This document shows, piece by piece, positions 48,258 to 56,588 of a stretch of 64,000 nucleotides of DNA. This DNA comes from Planctomycetota bacterium. Its GTDB lineage: Bacteria; Planctomycetota; J058. The stretch covers positions 1 to 64,000 of the forward strand of contig JAMLIC010000036.1 in assembly GCA_023954375.1 (NCBI GenBank), given 5' to 3'. The notes beneath the pieces are model-generated. The model was given only the letters and a program-made list of their open reading frames with translations. It made no database searches and was not told where the DNA came from. How positions within the stretch are numbered: the stretch's first letter is position 1; every line of letters begins with the position of its first letter. The position numbers and the translations under genes were made by a program.

Positions 48258-49126
48258 AGGACCTCCTCCTCGCCCAGCGCCCGCGCGAGCGCGCGGACGA
48301 CGAGCGTCGCCGTCACGTCCTGCCGGTACTCGCCCGACGCCCACGCGTCGCCCCAGGGCTCGAGCTCCGTCATGAGCGAGAGGCGCACGGCCTCGCGCCA
48401 GCCCTGCGGGAAGGCGGCGCCCGGCGCGTGCCACGACGCGATCAGCGACTCGGTGTCGCCGAGGCGCTTGAGGTGCGCCGCGCGGGGCCCCTGCAGGTTC
48501 ACCGCGATCCGCACGCCCGACGGCCGCCGCACGACGGCCGCGTTGCACAGGGGCGCGTCGACGGCCGTGCGGGAGAAGCGCCGGTAGGCGCTCCGGCCCT
48601 CGCCGAGCGGGACGAGGACCTCGGCCACGAGCGCGCCGCGCAGCGCCCGGCGCGCGGCGGCGCCGAGCGGGTAGTCGATCACCTGCTCGTCGACCGCGCC
48701 GGCCCGCCCCGGCCGGAGCAGGCGCAGCTTCGCGCCCAGCGCCGCGAGGACGGGCGGGAGGTCCTGGTCGCCGCGGTCGGTGCACACGCGGCCGCCGAGC
48801 GTGCTCCGGTTCTGCAGGGCCACGACCGCGAACCCGGCGGCCGCCTCGCGCAGCCCCTCGAGCAGCGGGGCCGCGAACGCCGCCTCGCGGCGCAGCCGGG
48901 CGAGGGTCACGAGCGCGCCCACGCGCAGGACGTCGCCCTCGACCCGCACGTCGCGCAGGGGCAAGGCCTGCAGGTCGATCACGTGCACGAGGTCCTCGTG
49001 GCCGCGCACGTTCAGCTCGGTCCCGCCGGCGAGCAGCGCCGTCGGCTCGTCGTGGGCCTCGGCCAGGAGCGCCAGGCACTCCTCGATCGACGCCGGTCGG
49101 CTGTAGCGTTCGAGCGCTAGGTACAC
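48254..49126 (-). CDS. Molybdenum hydroxylase, FAD-binding subunit
   Basis: A 290-residue flavoprotein of the CoxM/XdhB (PCMH) type: LLAGGTELNVRGHE (FAD pyrophosphate loop, about 31-44), then QNRSTLGGRVCTDRGDQDLPP (in parts, about 104-125) matching the second flavin motif, and a CO-dehydrogenase-flavoprotein C-terminal domain. The start is GTG 49126, which overlaps the end of the YqeB-type gene by 10 bases. It forms the middle step of the Mo, Fe-S, FAD chain and probably donates electrons to NAD+ or a quinone. Confidence 0.9.
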   Translation of the reverse strand: MYLALERYSRPASIEECLALLAEAHDEPTALLAGGTELNVRGHEDLVHVIDLQALPLRDVRVEGDVLRVGALVTLARLRREAAFAAPLLEGLREAAAGFAVVALQNRSTLGGRVCTDRGDQDLPPVLAALGAKLRLLRPGRAGAVDEQVIDYPLGAAARRALRGALVAEVLVPLGEGRSAYRRFSRTAVDAPLCNAAVVRRPSGVRIAVNLQGPRAAHLKRLGDTESLIASWHAPGAAFPQGWREAVRLSLMTELEPWGDAWASGEYRQDVTATLVVRALARALGEEEVL

Positions 49127-49944
49127 CGCGCCCTCCTCTGGTCGTGCGCGAGCAGCGCCGCCGCCTCGAGGACCCCCCGGCCGACGGCGCGCGCCTTGTC
49201 GGTCATCTCCAGGAGGAGCGCGCGGTCCCGCCGCGGGTCCACGTCGCCCACCTTGTGCCCGGCGCCCACCCGCACGCCGGTGAGCTTCAGGCCCCGGATC
49301 ATACCGGACAGCCCCACCCGGACGGGGCGGCCATCAGCGTCGTCGAGGACGTGGCCGACGACGTCGCCCGCCTCGACCGCGTCGCCCAGGTCGCGGCAGC
49401 GCTCGAACGTCCCCGCGCAGGGCGACAGGATCAGCCGCTCGCGGCGGTAGCCGGCGACCGCGCCCGGCACGCCGGTGTGGGGCTCGGCGACCCCCTCGGT
49501 GATCACGCGGCCCAGCCGCGGCCCCCGGTTCGACTCGATCACCGCGTGCGCGTCGACGCCCGCCCTGAAGCCCGGGCCGACGCCGATCACCAGGGGCGCC
49601 TCGTCGCGCCGCGTCGAGGGCTCGGTCAGCGCGCGCATGCGGGCGTCCACGAGCAGGTCGGGGCGGAGGCCGAGGTCGGCCTCGGGGCCCGTCCACAGGG
49701 CCACCCGGCCCGCGGCCCACGCCGCCGCCACGTCGTCAGGGCGCGCGCAGCGCAGCGCCTCGACCCCCTGGACGGTCCAGCGGCCGTCGGGCGCCACCGC
49801 CGCCGCCGCGAAGGCCACCGTCAGCCGCAGGGCGGACGGGAGCGGCCGGTCGACGACGACCACGCGCCGACCGCTCAGGTGCAGGGCGTGCGCGATCCCG
49901 GTCCCGAGGTCGCCGCCGCCGCGGACGAGCGCCACCTGCTGCAT
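49117..49944 (-). CDS. yqeB: EF2563/YqeB-family selenium-dependent molybdenum hydroxylase maturation protein
   Basis: A 275-residue protein beginning with a Rossmann-like dinucleotide loop (VALVRGGGDLGTGIAHALHLSG, in parts, about 4-25). It contains VDARMRALTEP, IGVGPGFRAGVDAHAVIESNRG (in parts), and the closing DPRRDRALLLEMTDKARAVGRGVLEAA (in parts) typical of the EF2563 family, which co-occurs with selenium-dependent molybdenum hydroxylases. It is the first gene of the hydroxylase operon here, so the enzyme may carry a labile selenium. Partner genes (yqeC, selD) are not in the window. Confidence 0.85.
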   Translation of the reverse strand: MQQVALVRGGGDLGTGIAHALHLSGRRVVVVDRPLPSALRLTVAFAAAAVAPDGRWTVQGVEALRCARPDDVAAAWAAGRVALWTGPEADLGLRPDLLVDARMRALTEPSTRRDEAPLVIGVGPGFRAGVDAHAVIESNRGPRLGRVITEGVAEPHTGVPGAVAGYRRERLILSPCAGTFERCRDLGDAVEAGDVVGHVLDDADGRPVRVGLSGMIRGLKLTGVRVGAGHKVGDVDPRRDRALLLEMTDKARAVGRGVLEAAALLAHDQRRARCT

Positions 49945-49966
49945 CGCGCGGCATGATACCGCCTGA

Positions 49967-49991
49967 CCCGGGCCCGACGCGCGGGCCCGGG
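49967..49991 (-). terminator. Terminator-like hairpin between the HTH gene and the hydroxylase operon
   Basis: A perfect 9-bp stem CCCGGGCCC (49967-49975) with GGGCCCGGG (49983-49991) and loop GACGCGC, about 30 bp past the HTH gene stop and 23 bp before the YqeB-type start on the same strand. There is no T-tract. It could end the HTH transcript or act in the operon leader. Confidence 0.5.
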
Positions 49992-50020
49992 GGAGCGTGT
50001 TCGGCGGGGAGGACGATCGA

Positions 50021-50479
50021 CTAGCTGAGCGCCTGCCGGACGCTGCGGATCAGGCCGATCAGGTCCTCGGTCGACAGCTTGCCCTCCCGCGTCTGCAGGT
50101 AGCCGGCGACGATCGTCCCGGTCGTGGTGATCGCCGGGTCGGTCTGCTGCTTGGCCGCCATGTCCCAGAGCGACGCCGGCTTCCGCGGCGGCAGGATCGC
50201 CGTCGGGCCGGCGGCGATGAGCTCCGACAGCCGCTGCTGGATGCGCATCGACGCGACGGTGCCTGTCTCCCAGTTCTGCACCGACGTGGAGCTCACCCCG
50301 AGCATCTGCGCCAGGCGCGCGCGCGAGATCTTGTGCTCCGAGCGGTAGTCCTTGAGCTGCTCGGGGGTGATGAGCTTCCACTCCCCCGGCTTGCGCCCGC
50401 CGCGGCGGCGCTTCGCCGCGGCGTCGTCCGCGCTCGCGTCCGACGCAGCCGCCCGCCGTCCGACCTTCTTCTTGACCAT
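50021..50479 (-). CDS. XRE-type HTH regulator with MucR-like C-terminal segment
   Basis: A 152-residue protein. After a basic Lys/Arg/Ala-rich start (1-33) comes a helix-turn-helix of the XRE class (ISRARLAQMLGVSSTSVQNWETG, in parts, about 48-72). The C-terminal part (TIVAGYLQTREGKLSTEDLIGLIRSVRQAL, in parts, about 120-150) resembles the N-terminal oligomerisation segment of MucR/Ros regulators (pattern IVxAYV ... LPxLIxxVHxAL). The order is therefore unlike both parent families. It lies 77 bp upstream of the Mo-hydroxylase operon on the same strand and is a candidate regulator of it. Confidence 0.75.
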   Translation of the reverse strand: MVKKKVGRRAAASDASADDAAAKRRRGGRKPGEWKLITPEQLKDYRSEHKISRARLAQMLGVSSTSVQNWETGTVASMRIQQRLSELIAAGPTAILPPRKPASLWDMAAKQQTDPAITTTGTIVAGYLQTREGKLSTEDLIGLIRSVRQALS

Positions 50480-50660
50480 CGACGCTCCTCCAGGCCCCGA
50501 ACCGTAGTCGACCGAAGGAGAAGTTACCAGATTCCAGCGACATCACACAATCATGTGCGTACCTTGTGCCGACCGCGAAGCAAAGGGTCCCGACTGACCA
50601 CGCGGCGACCTATCCCCTGCTCCCACCGAGGCGACCGGGAGACGGCCCCCTGGGCCCTGG

Positions 50661-51782
50661 TCAGCTCAGCTGGCTCGCAGGCTGGGCAGGTTCGGCCGGC
50701 GCGGCCGGCGTGGGCGCAGGAGGAGCCGGGGCAGGCGCGGGCGCCGGCGCCTCCAGCTCGGTCGGCTCGGTCGACGGGACCGCGTCGCGGCCGCCCGCAG
50801 GGCCGAAGAAGCGCAGCGGACGGGGGTCTACCCCGGCCCGCAGGAGCAGGCGGGCCGCCCCCTCCGCGTGCCAGCCGCGGACCGAGCGGGCCCGCCCGAA
50901 CGTCACCAGGCGGCCACGGTCGCCCCCCTGCGCGACGAAGTCGGCCCAGCTGACGTCGTCGCGCGAGAGCCAGGTCGCGAGCTGCGCCTCGGCCTCGTCG
51001 GGGACCCCGTCGCCCTGGCAGAGCACGACCATGAGCCGGTCGATCGGCGAGCCGGCCGGGAAGCGGTCGAGCGCGTAGGGGGTGCCGGGCTCGGGCGCGC
51101 CGCGATGGAAGCTGGCGCAGGCGACCGGCACGTAGGTGACGCCCAGCGCCTCCCCGCGCGGGATCACGACCACCGGCGCGCGCAGGAGGGCCAGGTCCTG
51201 CGGCGCGGGCCAGTGGCCGAACCGCCGCTCGGTCTCGGGCGACGTCCACCGCTCGCCGCCGCCGGCGAGGTCGCCGACCGGGACGCCGTAGGTCCCGGGC
51301 TCGAACACGACGGCCAGCGCCTCGCGCGGCGAGCCCAGGGCCGTGTCGGTGCGCACGCACGTGAGCTCGATCCCCAGGTCGCCGCCGACGAAGCGGCAGC
51401 TGACGACCACGCCGGGGTCGCTCCAGTCGATCAGCCGCGGGTGCGCGGCGACGAGCGCGCGCGCCCGCTCGCGGTCGCCGCGGCGGAAGGCGGCGGCGAC
51501 CTCGGCGGCCGCGGCCGCCACGGGCGCGTCCGCCGCCTCCGGCTCGATCACGGCCGGGCCGGCCTCCGGCGCCGCCGCCAGCGCGCGCTCGACCTCCTCG
51601 TCGCTCAGCCGGTGGTCGGGGGGCGCGTCGCGGCGGGCGGCGGCCTGGTGGCGGTGCTGGCGCCACGACCAGTCGTCGTAGACCGGCCCCCGGTCGTGGT
51701 ACGACGACGTCCAGCCCCCGTTCGTGCCGCAGCCGGCGACCAGCGCGCCGACGATGCCGAGGCCGAGCCACCCTGACCGCAT
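50661..51782 (-). CDS. Unknown lipoprotein with Pro/Ala-rich C-terminus
   Basis: A 373-residue protein; ATG 51782 is chosen because a lipoprotein signal follows directly (LGLGIVGALVAGC). A Tyr/Asp/Trp-rich segment (about 25-45) precedes a helical part, and the region about 120-320 contains ankyrin- or ligand-fold-like phrases (AAAFRRGDRERARALVAAHPRLIDW, in parts). The C-terminus is an APAPAPAP-type linker (about 345-370). I recognise no family. It is probably periplasmic and membrane-anchored. Confidence 0.65.
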   Translation of the reverse strand: MRSGWLGLGIVGALVAGCGTNGGWTSSYHDRGPVYDDWSWRQHRHQAAARRDAPPDHRLSDEEVERALAAAPEAGPAVIEPEAADAPVAAAAAEVAAAFRRGDRERARALVAAHPRLIDWSDPGVVVSCRFVGGDLGIELTCVRTDTALGSPREALAVVFEPGTYGVPVGDLAGGGERWTSPETERRFGHWPAPQDLALLRAPVVVIPRGEALGVTYVPVACASFHRGAPEPGTPYALDRFPAGSPIDRLMVVLCQGDGVPDEAEAQLATWLSRDDVSWADFVAQGGDRGRLVTFGRARSVRGWHAEGAARLLLRAGVDPRPLRFFGPAGGRDAVPSTEPTELEAPAPAPAPAPPAPTPAAPAEPAQPASQLS

Positions 51783-51888
51783 GAGACCCCCTCGCCGCGC
51801 CGGGACGGCGTGCCCTCGAGCCAGGGTGGTTCGCCGGGCGAGGGGGGTCAAGGGCACCTGGCGCAACCTGTTCGCGCGCAAAGATCAA

Positions 51889-51967
51889 CCACGGAGGACA
51901 CGGAGGGCACGGAGAAGAAGATCCAGGAGGGCATGACTCTTCCTCCGTGTCCTCCGTGCCTCCGCGG
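51889..51967. repeat. ACGGAGGAC-type inverted repeat (dispersed-repeat family)
   Basis: The left arm (51889-51917) repeats CACGGAGG three times, and the right arm (51937-51967) is its near reverse complement (CCTCCGTG repeats), with about 19 bases between. The motif is one I recognise as a recurrent intergenic repeat in many GC-rich bacteria; conceptual translation in all frames gives low-complexity peptides. It sits between the ends of the GH35 gene and the lipoprotein leader and shows no gene. Confidence 0.7.
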
Positions 51968-51978
51968 TGAGCCCTGGG

Positions 51979-54567
51979 CTACTCGATCACGAGGACCGCC
52001 GTGCCGTACGCCTCGAGCGGCACCGCCAGCCCGCGCGCGAGGTCGGCGCCGCTCACGCCGGTCGCCAGCGTGGCCCCGGTGAGCGCCTCCTCGACGCGGT
52101 AGGTGCCCGCCGGCGCGAGGCCCAGCGCGGCGAGGTCGTGCACGTCGACGGTGATCGTCGCCGACCGCGGCAGGCGGCCCTGGACGAACACGATCGCGCC
52201 CTTGCCGGGCACGACCCGCGCCCACGCCGTGCCGGCGACGCCGGCGACCGAGACGACCGGGCCCTGGGCCCCCGCCCGGGCCGCGACCCAGCGCACGAGG
52301 CCCCGCGCGACGAGCATCTCCGCCGTGCTCGTGTCGTAGTAGGCGGCGCTCGTGTAGCGCGCCGCCGGGTTGGTCGCGATCGCCACGACCTCGCCCGCTC
52401 CGCGCGGCGCCGTCCAGGCGGTCACGTGGCCGTCCTGCCCGAGCGGGAAGGTGCGGTCCCACGCGATCGGCGCGGCGCCGGGGCCGAGCCGGTACTGACC
52501 GATGAACGGGCCGACCGCCATGGGCCCCGCCGGGCCGCCCGGGACGCGGACGTTGATGTTCGCCTCGGCCAGCCAGGTGTTCTCCCACAGGCCGACCGGC
52601 GCGCCGTCGGAGAACAGCCCGCCCGCGAGCAGGCCCTCGGTCGTCGTGCCGCGCCGCCACGCCTCGTCGTGGCGGCCGAGGTGCATGAGGTTCACGAGGG
52701 TGCCGCCGCGGCGCACGTAGTCGTCGAGCGCGCGCGCGGCGTCCCCGTGGACGACGTCGGGGTTCGGGAAGACGACGAACGCGAAGCGGTCGAGGTCGCC
52801 CGGGGCCACGTCGCGCAGGTCGACGGCGACGGGGTCGTGGCCCGAGTCGAGGAGGAGGCCGAACACCGCCGCCGCCTCGTCGACCTGCGCCCGGCCCGGG
52901 GGCCCGGCGACGCCGGCGGCCGGCGCGTCGAAGCGAGAGTCGACGACGACGGCCACGTCGCGCGCGGCGGGCTGGCTGTCGAGGATGGCGTCGCCGTGGG
53001 CGCGGATCGCGCGCCCCCAGCGGCGCAGGACCTGCCAGCGCGCCTGCGGCCGGCCGTCGACGTCGAGGGCCGCGTTGCCGAAGTAGGGCGTGTTGTCGCG
53101 GTTCAGCCCGGCGCGCAGGACGTAGACCGCCGCGAGCACGCTGCCGCGGCCGATGTGCTGGAGCAGGATGTGGTCGGTCGACGAGGCGGGCACGGGCAAG
53201 GGCGTGTTCAGGAGCGGGATCGAGAACAGCCCGCCCTCGAGCTCCGCCGAGTAGCACTTGCCGGCGACGACCGGCGGCCCGCCGGCGAAGGCGTAGGCGT
53301 CGTTGCTCGTGGCGAAGCGGTCGGAGAAGAACGCCGTGAGGAACGGCATGTCGAGCGGTCGGTCGCCCGACGTCGGGAGCTGCTTCGGGTAGGCGTCGAG
53401 CATGGCCAGCCCGGCCGCGTTCTTGGCCCCCCCGTGCCACAGGGCGATGTTGCGCCCGAGGTGGTACATGGTGTGGGGCGAGTCGTTGGTGCAGAAGAGC
53501 ACGTCCGGCTCGCGCACCCCCAGCCGCTCCCAGATCGCGCGCAGCGCCAGGTGGTACTCGACGATCCCCGCCTGCCCGGCGTCGAACCAGTCCTGGTGGC
53601 GGACGTTCTGCGCGGGCGGGTCGCTCCGGTCGGGCGCCCGGCGGGGCGGGTCGACCTGGTCGAAGTCGGCGTGGCTCGTCCCGTAGGCGGCGTTCAGCGC
53701 GGCGATCGTGCCGTAGCGGGCGCGCAGCCAGCGGCGGTACTGGGCCAGGCCGTGCGTCGAGTAGTCCGACGCGTAGCGGTCGGCGAAGTAGAAGTTCGTC
53801 TCGTTGTCCAGCTGGACCGAGAAGATGCACGGCTCCTGGTGCACGAAGCGCTGGACGATCGGCGCCAGCCGCGCGAAGAAGCGCTCGCTCGCCTGCAGGA
53901 GCTCGGGCGCGAACAGGCTGGGCTGCCGGCCCTGGGCGCCGCCGAGCAGGTCGGTCGAGAAGTAGCCCCCGTCGGGCTTCCGGGCCAGGGCGCCCGGGTG
54001 CTTCTGCTTGAACCACTCGGGCACGGCGCCGAACGAGCCCAGGCCGTACGGCCACTCGGAGTTGATGAACGGCCCGGGCTTGAAGATCACCTTCATGCCG
54101 CGCCGGTGGCACATGGCCAGGAACGCCTCGAGGTCGTTCACGCCCGAGAAGTCGAAGCGCCCCTCCTGCGGCTCGTGCACGTCCCACGGCACGTAGGTCG
54201 TGACGAGGTTCATGTCGGCCGACGCGAGGAGGTCGAGCGTCTCCTCCCACATGCGGTGCGTCCGCGCGACGTCGCCCTGCGCGTCGCGGATCCGGTAGTA
54301 CTGCACCTCGCCGCCGTAGAGGAGCGCCGTCTGCCCGTCGATCGACAGGCCGCGCGGCGTGATCGCCACGCGCGCCGGCGGCGGCGCCGGCGGCGTGACG
54401 CTCGCGGGCGCGCCGGCCGACGAGGTCACCGGCGCGGCGACGCTGGCGCCGCCGCCGCCCGACGAGCTCCCGCCACCGCAGGCGGTCATCGCGAGGGTCA
54501 CCGCGAGGATCGGGGCGAGCGTCGGGGCGAGGGTCGGGGCGAAGGTGATCGCGAGGCGCTGGCGCAT
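51979..54567 (-). CDS. GH35-type beta-galactosidase, secreted lipoprotein
   Basis: An 862-residue protein with a lipoprotein signal (LAMTAC, Cys about 30) and a Gly/Ser/Ala-rich linker. The GH35 barrel starts near 75: LLYGGEVQYYRI, NLVTTYVPWDVHEPQEGRFDFSG (in parts), KVIFKPGPFINSEWPYG and the acid/base region SVQLDNETNFYF (family consensus QxENEYG). The nucleophile cannot be placed with confidence. A C-terminal half of beta domains (about 480-862) resembles the jelly-roll/GATase-like parts of GH35/GH42 enzymes. It should trim beta-galactosides outside the cytoplasm. The signal peptide is encoded by a 12-bp tandem repeat (APTL units). Confidence 0.85.
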   Translation of the reverse strand: MRQRLAITFAPTLAPTLAPILAVTLAMTACGGGSSSGGGGASVAAPVTSSAGAPASVTPPAPPPARVAITPRGLSIDGQTALLYGGEVQYYRIRDAQGDVARTHRMWEETLDLLASADMNLVTTYVPWDVHEPQEGRFDFSGVNDLEAFLAMCHRRGMKVIFKPGPFINSEWPYGLGSFGAVPEWFKQKHPGALARKPDGGYFSTDLLGGAQGRQPSLFAPELLQASERFFARLAPIVQRFVHQEPCIFSVQLDNETNFYFADRYASDYSTHGLAQYRRWLRARYGTIAALNAAYGTSHADFDQVDPPRRAPDRSDPPAQNVRHQDWFDAGQAGIVEYHLALRAIWERLGVREPDVLFCTNDSPHTMYHLGRNIALWHGGAKNAAGLAMLDAYPKQLPTSGDRPLDMPFLTAFFSDRFATSNDAYAFAGGPPVVAGKCYSAELEGGLFSIPLLNTPLPVPASSTDHILLQHIGRGSVLAAVYVLRAGLNRDNTPYFGNAALDVDGRPQARWQVLRRWGRAIRAHGDAILDSQPAARDVAVVVDSRFDAPAAGVAGPPGRAQVDEAAAVFGLLLDSGHDPVAVDLRDVAPGDLDRFAFVVFPNPDVVHGDAARALDDYVRRGGTLVNLMHLGRHDEAWRRGTTTEGLLAGGLFSDGAPVGLWENTWLAEANINVRVPGGPAGPMAVGPFIGQYRLGPGAAPIAWDRTFPLGQDGHVTAWTAPRGAGEVVAIATNPAARYTSAAYYDTSTAEMLVARGLVRWVAARAGAQGPVVSVAGVAGTAWARVVPGKGAIVFVQGRLPRSATITVDVHDLAALGLAPAGTYRVEEALTGATLATGVSGADLARGLAVPLEAYGTAVLVIE

Positions 54568-54613
54568 GGGCCCTCCGGCGGGCGCGTCGGTCGCAACCCG
54601 TGAGCCGACACAA

Positions 54614-54630
54614 GTTGCGGCGGCCGCAAC
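54614..54630. promoter_or_regulatory. Palindrome upstream of the GH35 gene
   Basis: GTTGCGG-CGG-CCGCAAC, a perfect 7-bp inverted repeat 47 bp upstream of the GH35 start. Its position and symmetry fit an operator for a sugar-responsive repressor, but the regulator is not identified. Confidence 0.4.
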
Positions 54631-54746
54631 GAGGTCGAGGCGGAGGGTTTACCAAATCCGGGATCCGGAGTCTCGCGGACGAACAGGTCCATTGTCGGAC
54701 AGGGGCTTGCGGCGACGCGTCCTCGCCGCCACGCTGGCGCTGGGCG

Positions 54747-56516
54747 CTACCAGGCCCCGCCCTGGAGCAGCGTCACGGCGTGCTCGACCCGCAGGCACGA
54801 ACCGAGCGTCTCGGTGCCGCCGGCGACGCGCGTGCTGATCCCGACGACGCGCCCGCGCTTGTCGATCAGCGGGCCGCCGGAGTTGCCGCCGATCATGGCG
54901 GCCGAGACGAAGATCGTCTGCTCGACCTTGCGCACCTGCCCGGTCGCGGGCGAGGTCTCGGCCACGCCGGCCTCGAGGATCATGGGCCCGGCCGGGAAGC
55001 CGAGGACCATGACCTCGTCGAGCTTCTCCACGGCGTCGCTGCTGCCGAACGTGACCGCCGGCACCGGCGCGGCGACGCGCGCGCGCAGGATCGCGAGGTC
55101 CTCGTTGCCCTGGTCGTCGTGGTAGCGGAGCGAGCGCGCACCCGCGCCGCCGAGCTGCACGGTCTCCCACTTGTCGGGGGCCGTGCGGACGACCTCGAGG
55201 GTGCCGGTCTGCGTCGAGTAGCCGGTCGACAGGTCCATCTGCCGCTCGTTGCCCGCGCCGCGGAGGAAGCGCGTGCCGGCCACCCACACGTGGATCTGGT
55301 AGGAGCCCTCGATGACCTCGATCCCCTCGCTCGCCATGCGCTCCGCCATCTCGCGGAACTTCCACGGCTCGATCACGTGCTTGTTCGTGACGATGTGCCC
55401 GGCCGACGAGGCGAAGAAGCCCGTCCCGAAGCAGTTGAGCGGCACGGTCGTGCCGTCCCTGCGCCGGCCGGCGAGCTGCGTGGCGATGAACACGACCGAC
55501 TGCGAGAGGCGGCGCTCGATCGCCTTCCAGTCGCCGGCCACCGGCGCGCCCTGCGGGACGGCCTGCTCGGGGCGGGGCCGCTCCTCGCGCGCGCTGAGCC
55601 GCTGGATCAGCTGCCGGGCCTGGTTCAGGTCGCGCTCGAGCGAGCTCACGCGCTCGCCCAGGCGCTGCGCCTCCTCCTCGGCGCGCCGGCGGGCGCGCTC
55701 GAGCTCGCCCTGCAGGCGCAGGGTCTCGGTCTCCGCCTCGGCGCGGCCGCGCCGCGCCCCGACCAGCTGCTCCTCGAACCCGGCGCGCGCGGTCTTCAGC
55801 TCCTCCTCCGCCTCGGCGCGCTTGTCGCGCTCCCTGGCGAACGACGCGTCCTGCTCGCGCATCTCCAGGTAGAGGATGCCGGCCGTGCCGGCCCCGGCGC
55901 AGGCGAGGACGCCCAGGCAGAGCGAGATCGCCAGCGGCCAGGGGGAGCCCTTCGGCCGCGGGGCCGCCGGCGGGAGGTCGGAGCGGGCCTCGAGCAGCGC
56001 CTCGTCGCGGTGCGCCGCGACGGCCGCCTCGGAGAAGCGCTGCGTGGGGCGGGGCGGCCGCGGGCCGGGGCCGACCGCGGCGTGCGGGCCGCTCGGCCGC
56101 GGCGGCAGCGCCGGGTGCGCCGCGCTGGGGGCGCGCGGCGGCGCGGCGGCGGCCGGCTCCGGCGCGGCGGCGGGCGCGGCGGGGCCGACGGCCGCGAAGC
56201 GCCCGCTGACCGGGGCCGACGAGAGGCGGAAGCGCAGGACGGGGCCCTTCTTGCCGAACTTGAGCACGTCGCCGTCGCGCAGGCGCGCGTTGTGGGCCCG
56301 CTCGTCGTTGACGTAGGTGCCGTTGGTGCTGCCGCGGTCGATCACCCAGAAGTCGCCGTCGCGGCGGCGGATCTCGGCGTGCTCCCAGCTGACGCCCATC
56401 TCGTCGAAGATCAGCTCGAAGTCGGCGCAGCGGCCGACGCGGACCACGTCCTGGTCGAAGTGGTCGACCTTCCCGGCGAGCTCACCCTGCAGGTAATCGA
56501 TGAGGAACCCGGGCAT
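54747..56516 (-). CDS. FHA domain-trypsin-like serine protease membrane protein
   Basis: A 589-residue protein: an FHA domain (about 20-98, with R29, S43, H46 and N65 of the phospho-Thr pocket), a Pro/Ala linker (100-190), one membrane helix (about 193-217), a coiled coil (about 221-310) and a trypsin-like domain (about 330-589). The catalytic triad is complete: H380 (TNKHVIEP), D473 (NEDLAIL), S546 (GNSGGPL). The FHA part should read Thr phosphorylation in the cytoplasm, possibly by kinases like that at 36-39 kb, and the protease lies outside. The ATG at 56516 lacks a clear ribosome site. It is divergent from the prenyltransferase gene. Confidence 0.9.
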   Translation of the reverse strand: MPGFLIDYLQGELAGKVDHFDQDVVRVGRCADFELIFDEMGVSWEHAEIRRRDGDFWVIDRGSTNGTYVNDERAHNARLRDGDVLKFGKKGPVLRFRLSSAPVSGRFAAVGPAAPAAAPEPAAAAPPRAPSAAHPALPPRPSGPHAAVGPGPRPPRPTQRFSEAAVAAHRDEALLEARSDLPPAAPRPKGSPWPLAISLCLGVLACAGAGTAGILYLEMREQDASFARERDKRAEAEEELKTARAGFEEQLVGARRGRAEAETETLRLQGELERARRRAEEEAQRLGERVSSLERDLNQARQLIQRLSAREERPRPEQAVPQGAPVAGDWKAIERRLSQSVVFIATQLAGRRRDGTTVPLNCFGTGFFASSAGHIVTNKHVIEPWKFREMAERMASEGIEVIEGSYQIHVWVAGTRFLRGAGNERQMDLSTGYSTQTGTLEVVRTAPDKWETVQLGGAGARSLRYHDDQGNEDLAILRARVAAPVPAVTFGSSDAVEKLDEVMVLGFPAGPMILEAGVAETSPATGQVRKVEQTIFVSAAMIGGNSGGPLIDKRGRVVGISTRVAGGTETLGSCLRVEHAVTLLQGGAW

Positions 56517-56588
56517 GACGTCGCGGGAGTATAGCAGCGGCGCGGGGGGCGCGCCCGTCGGCCCCATTGGGTACCCTCGGCGGGCGAG

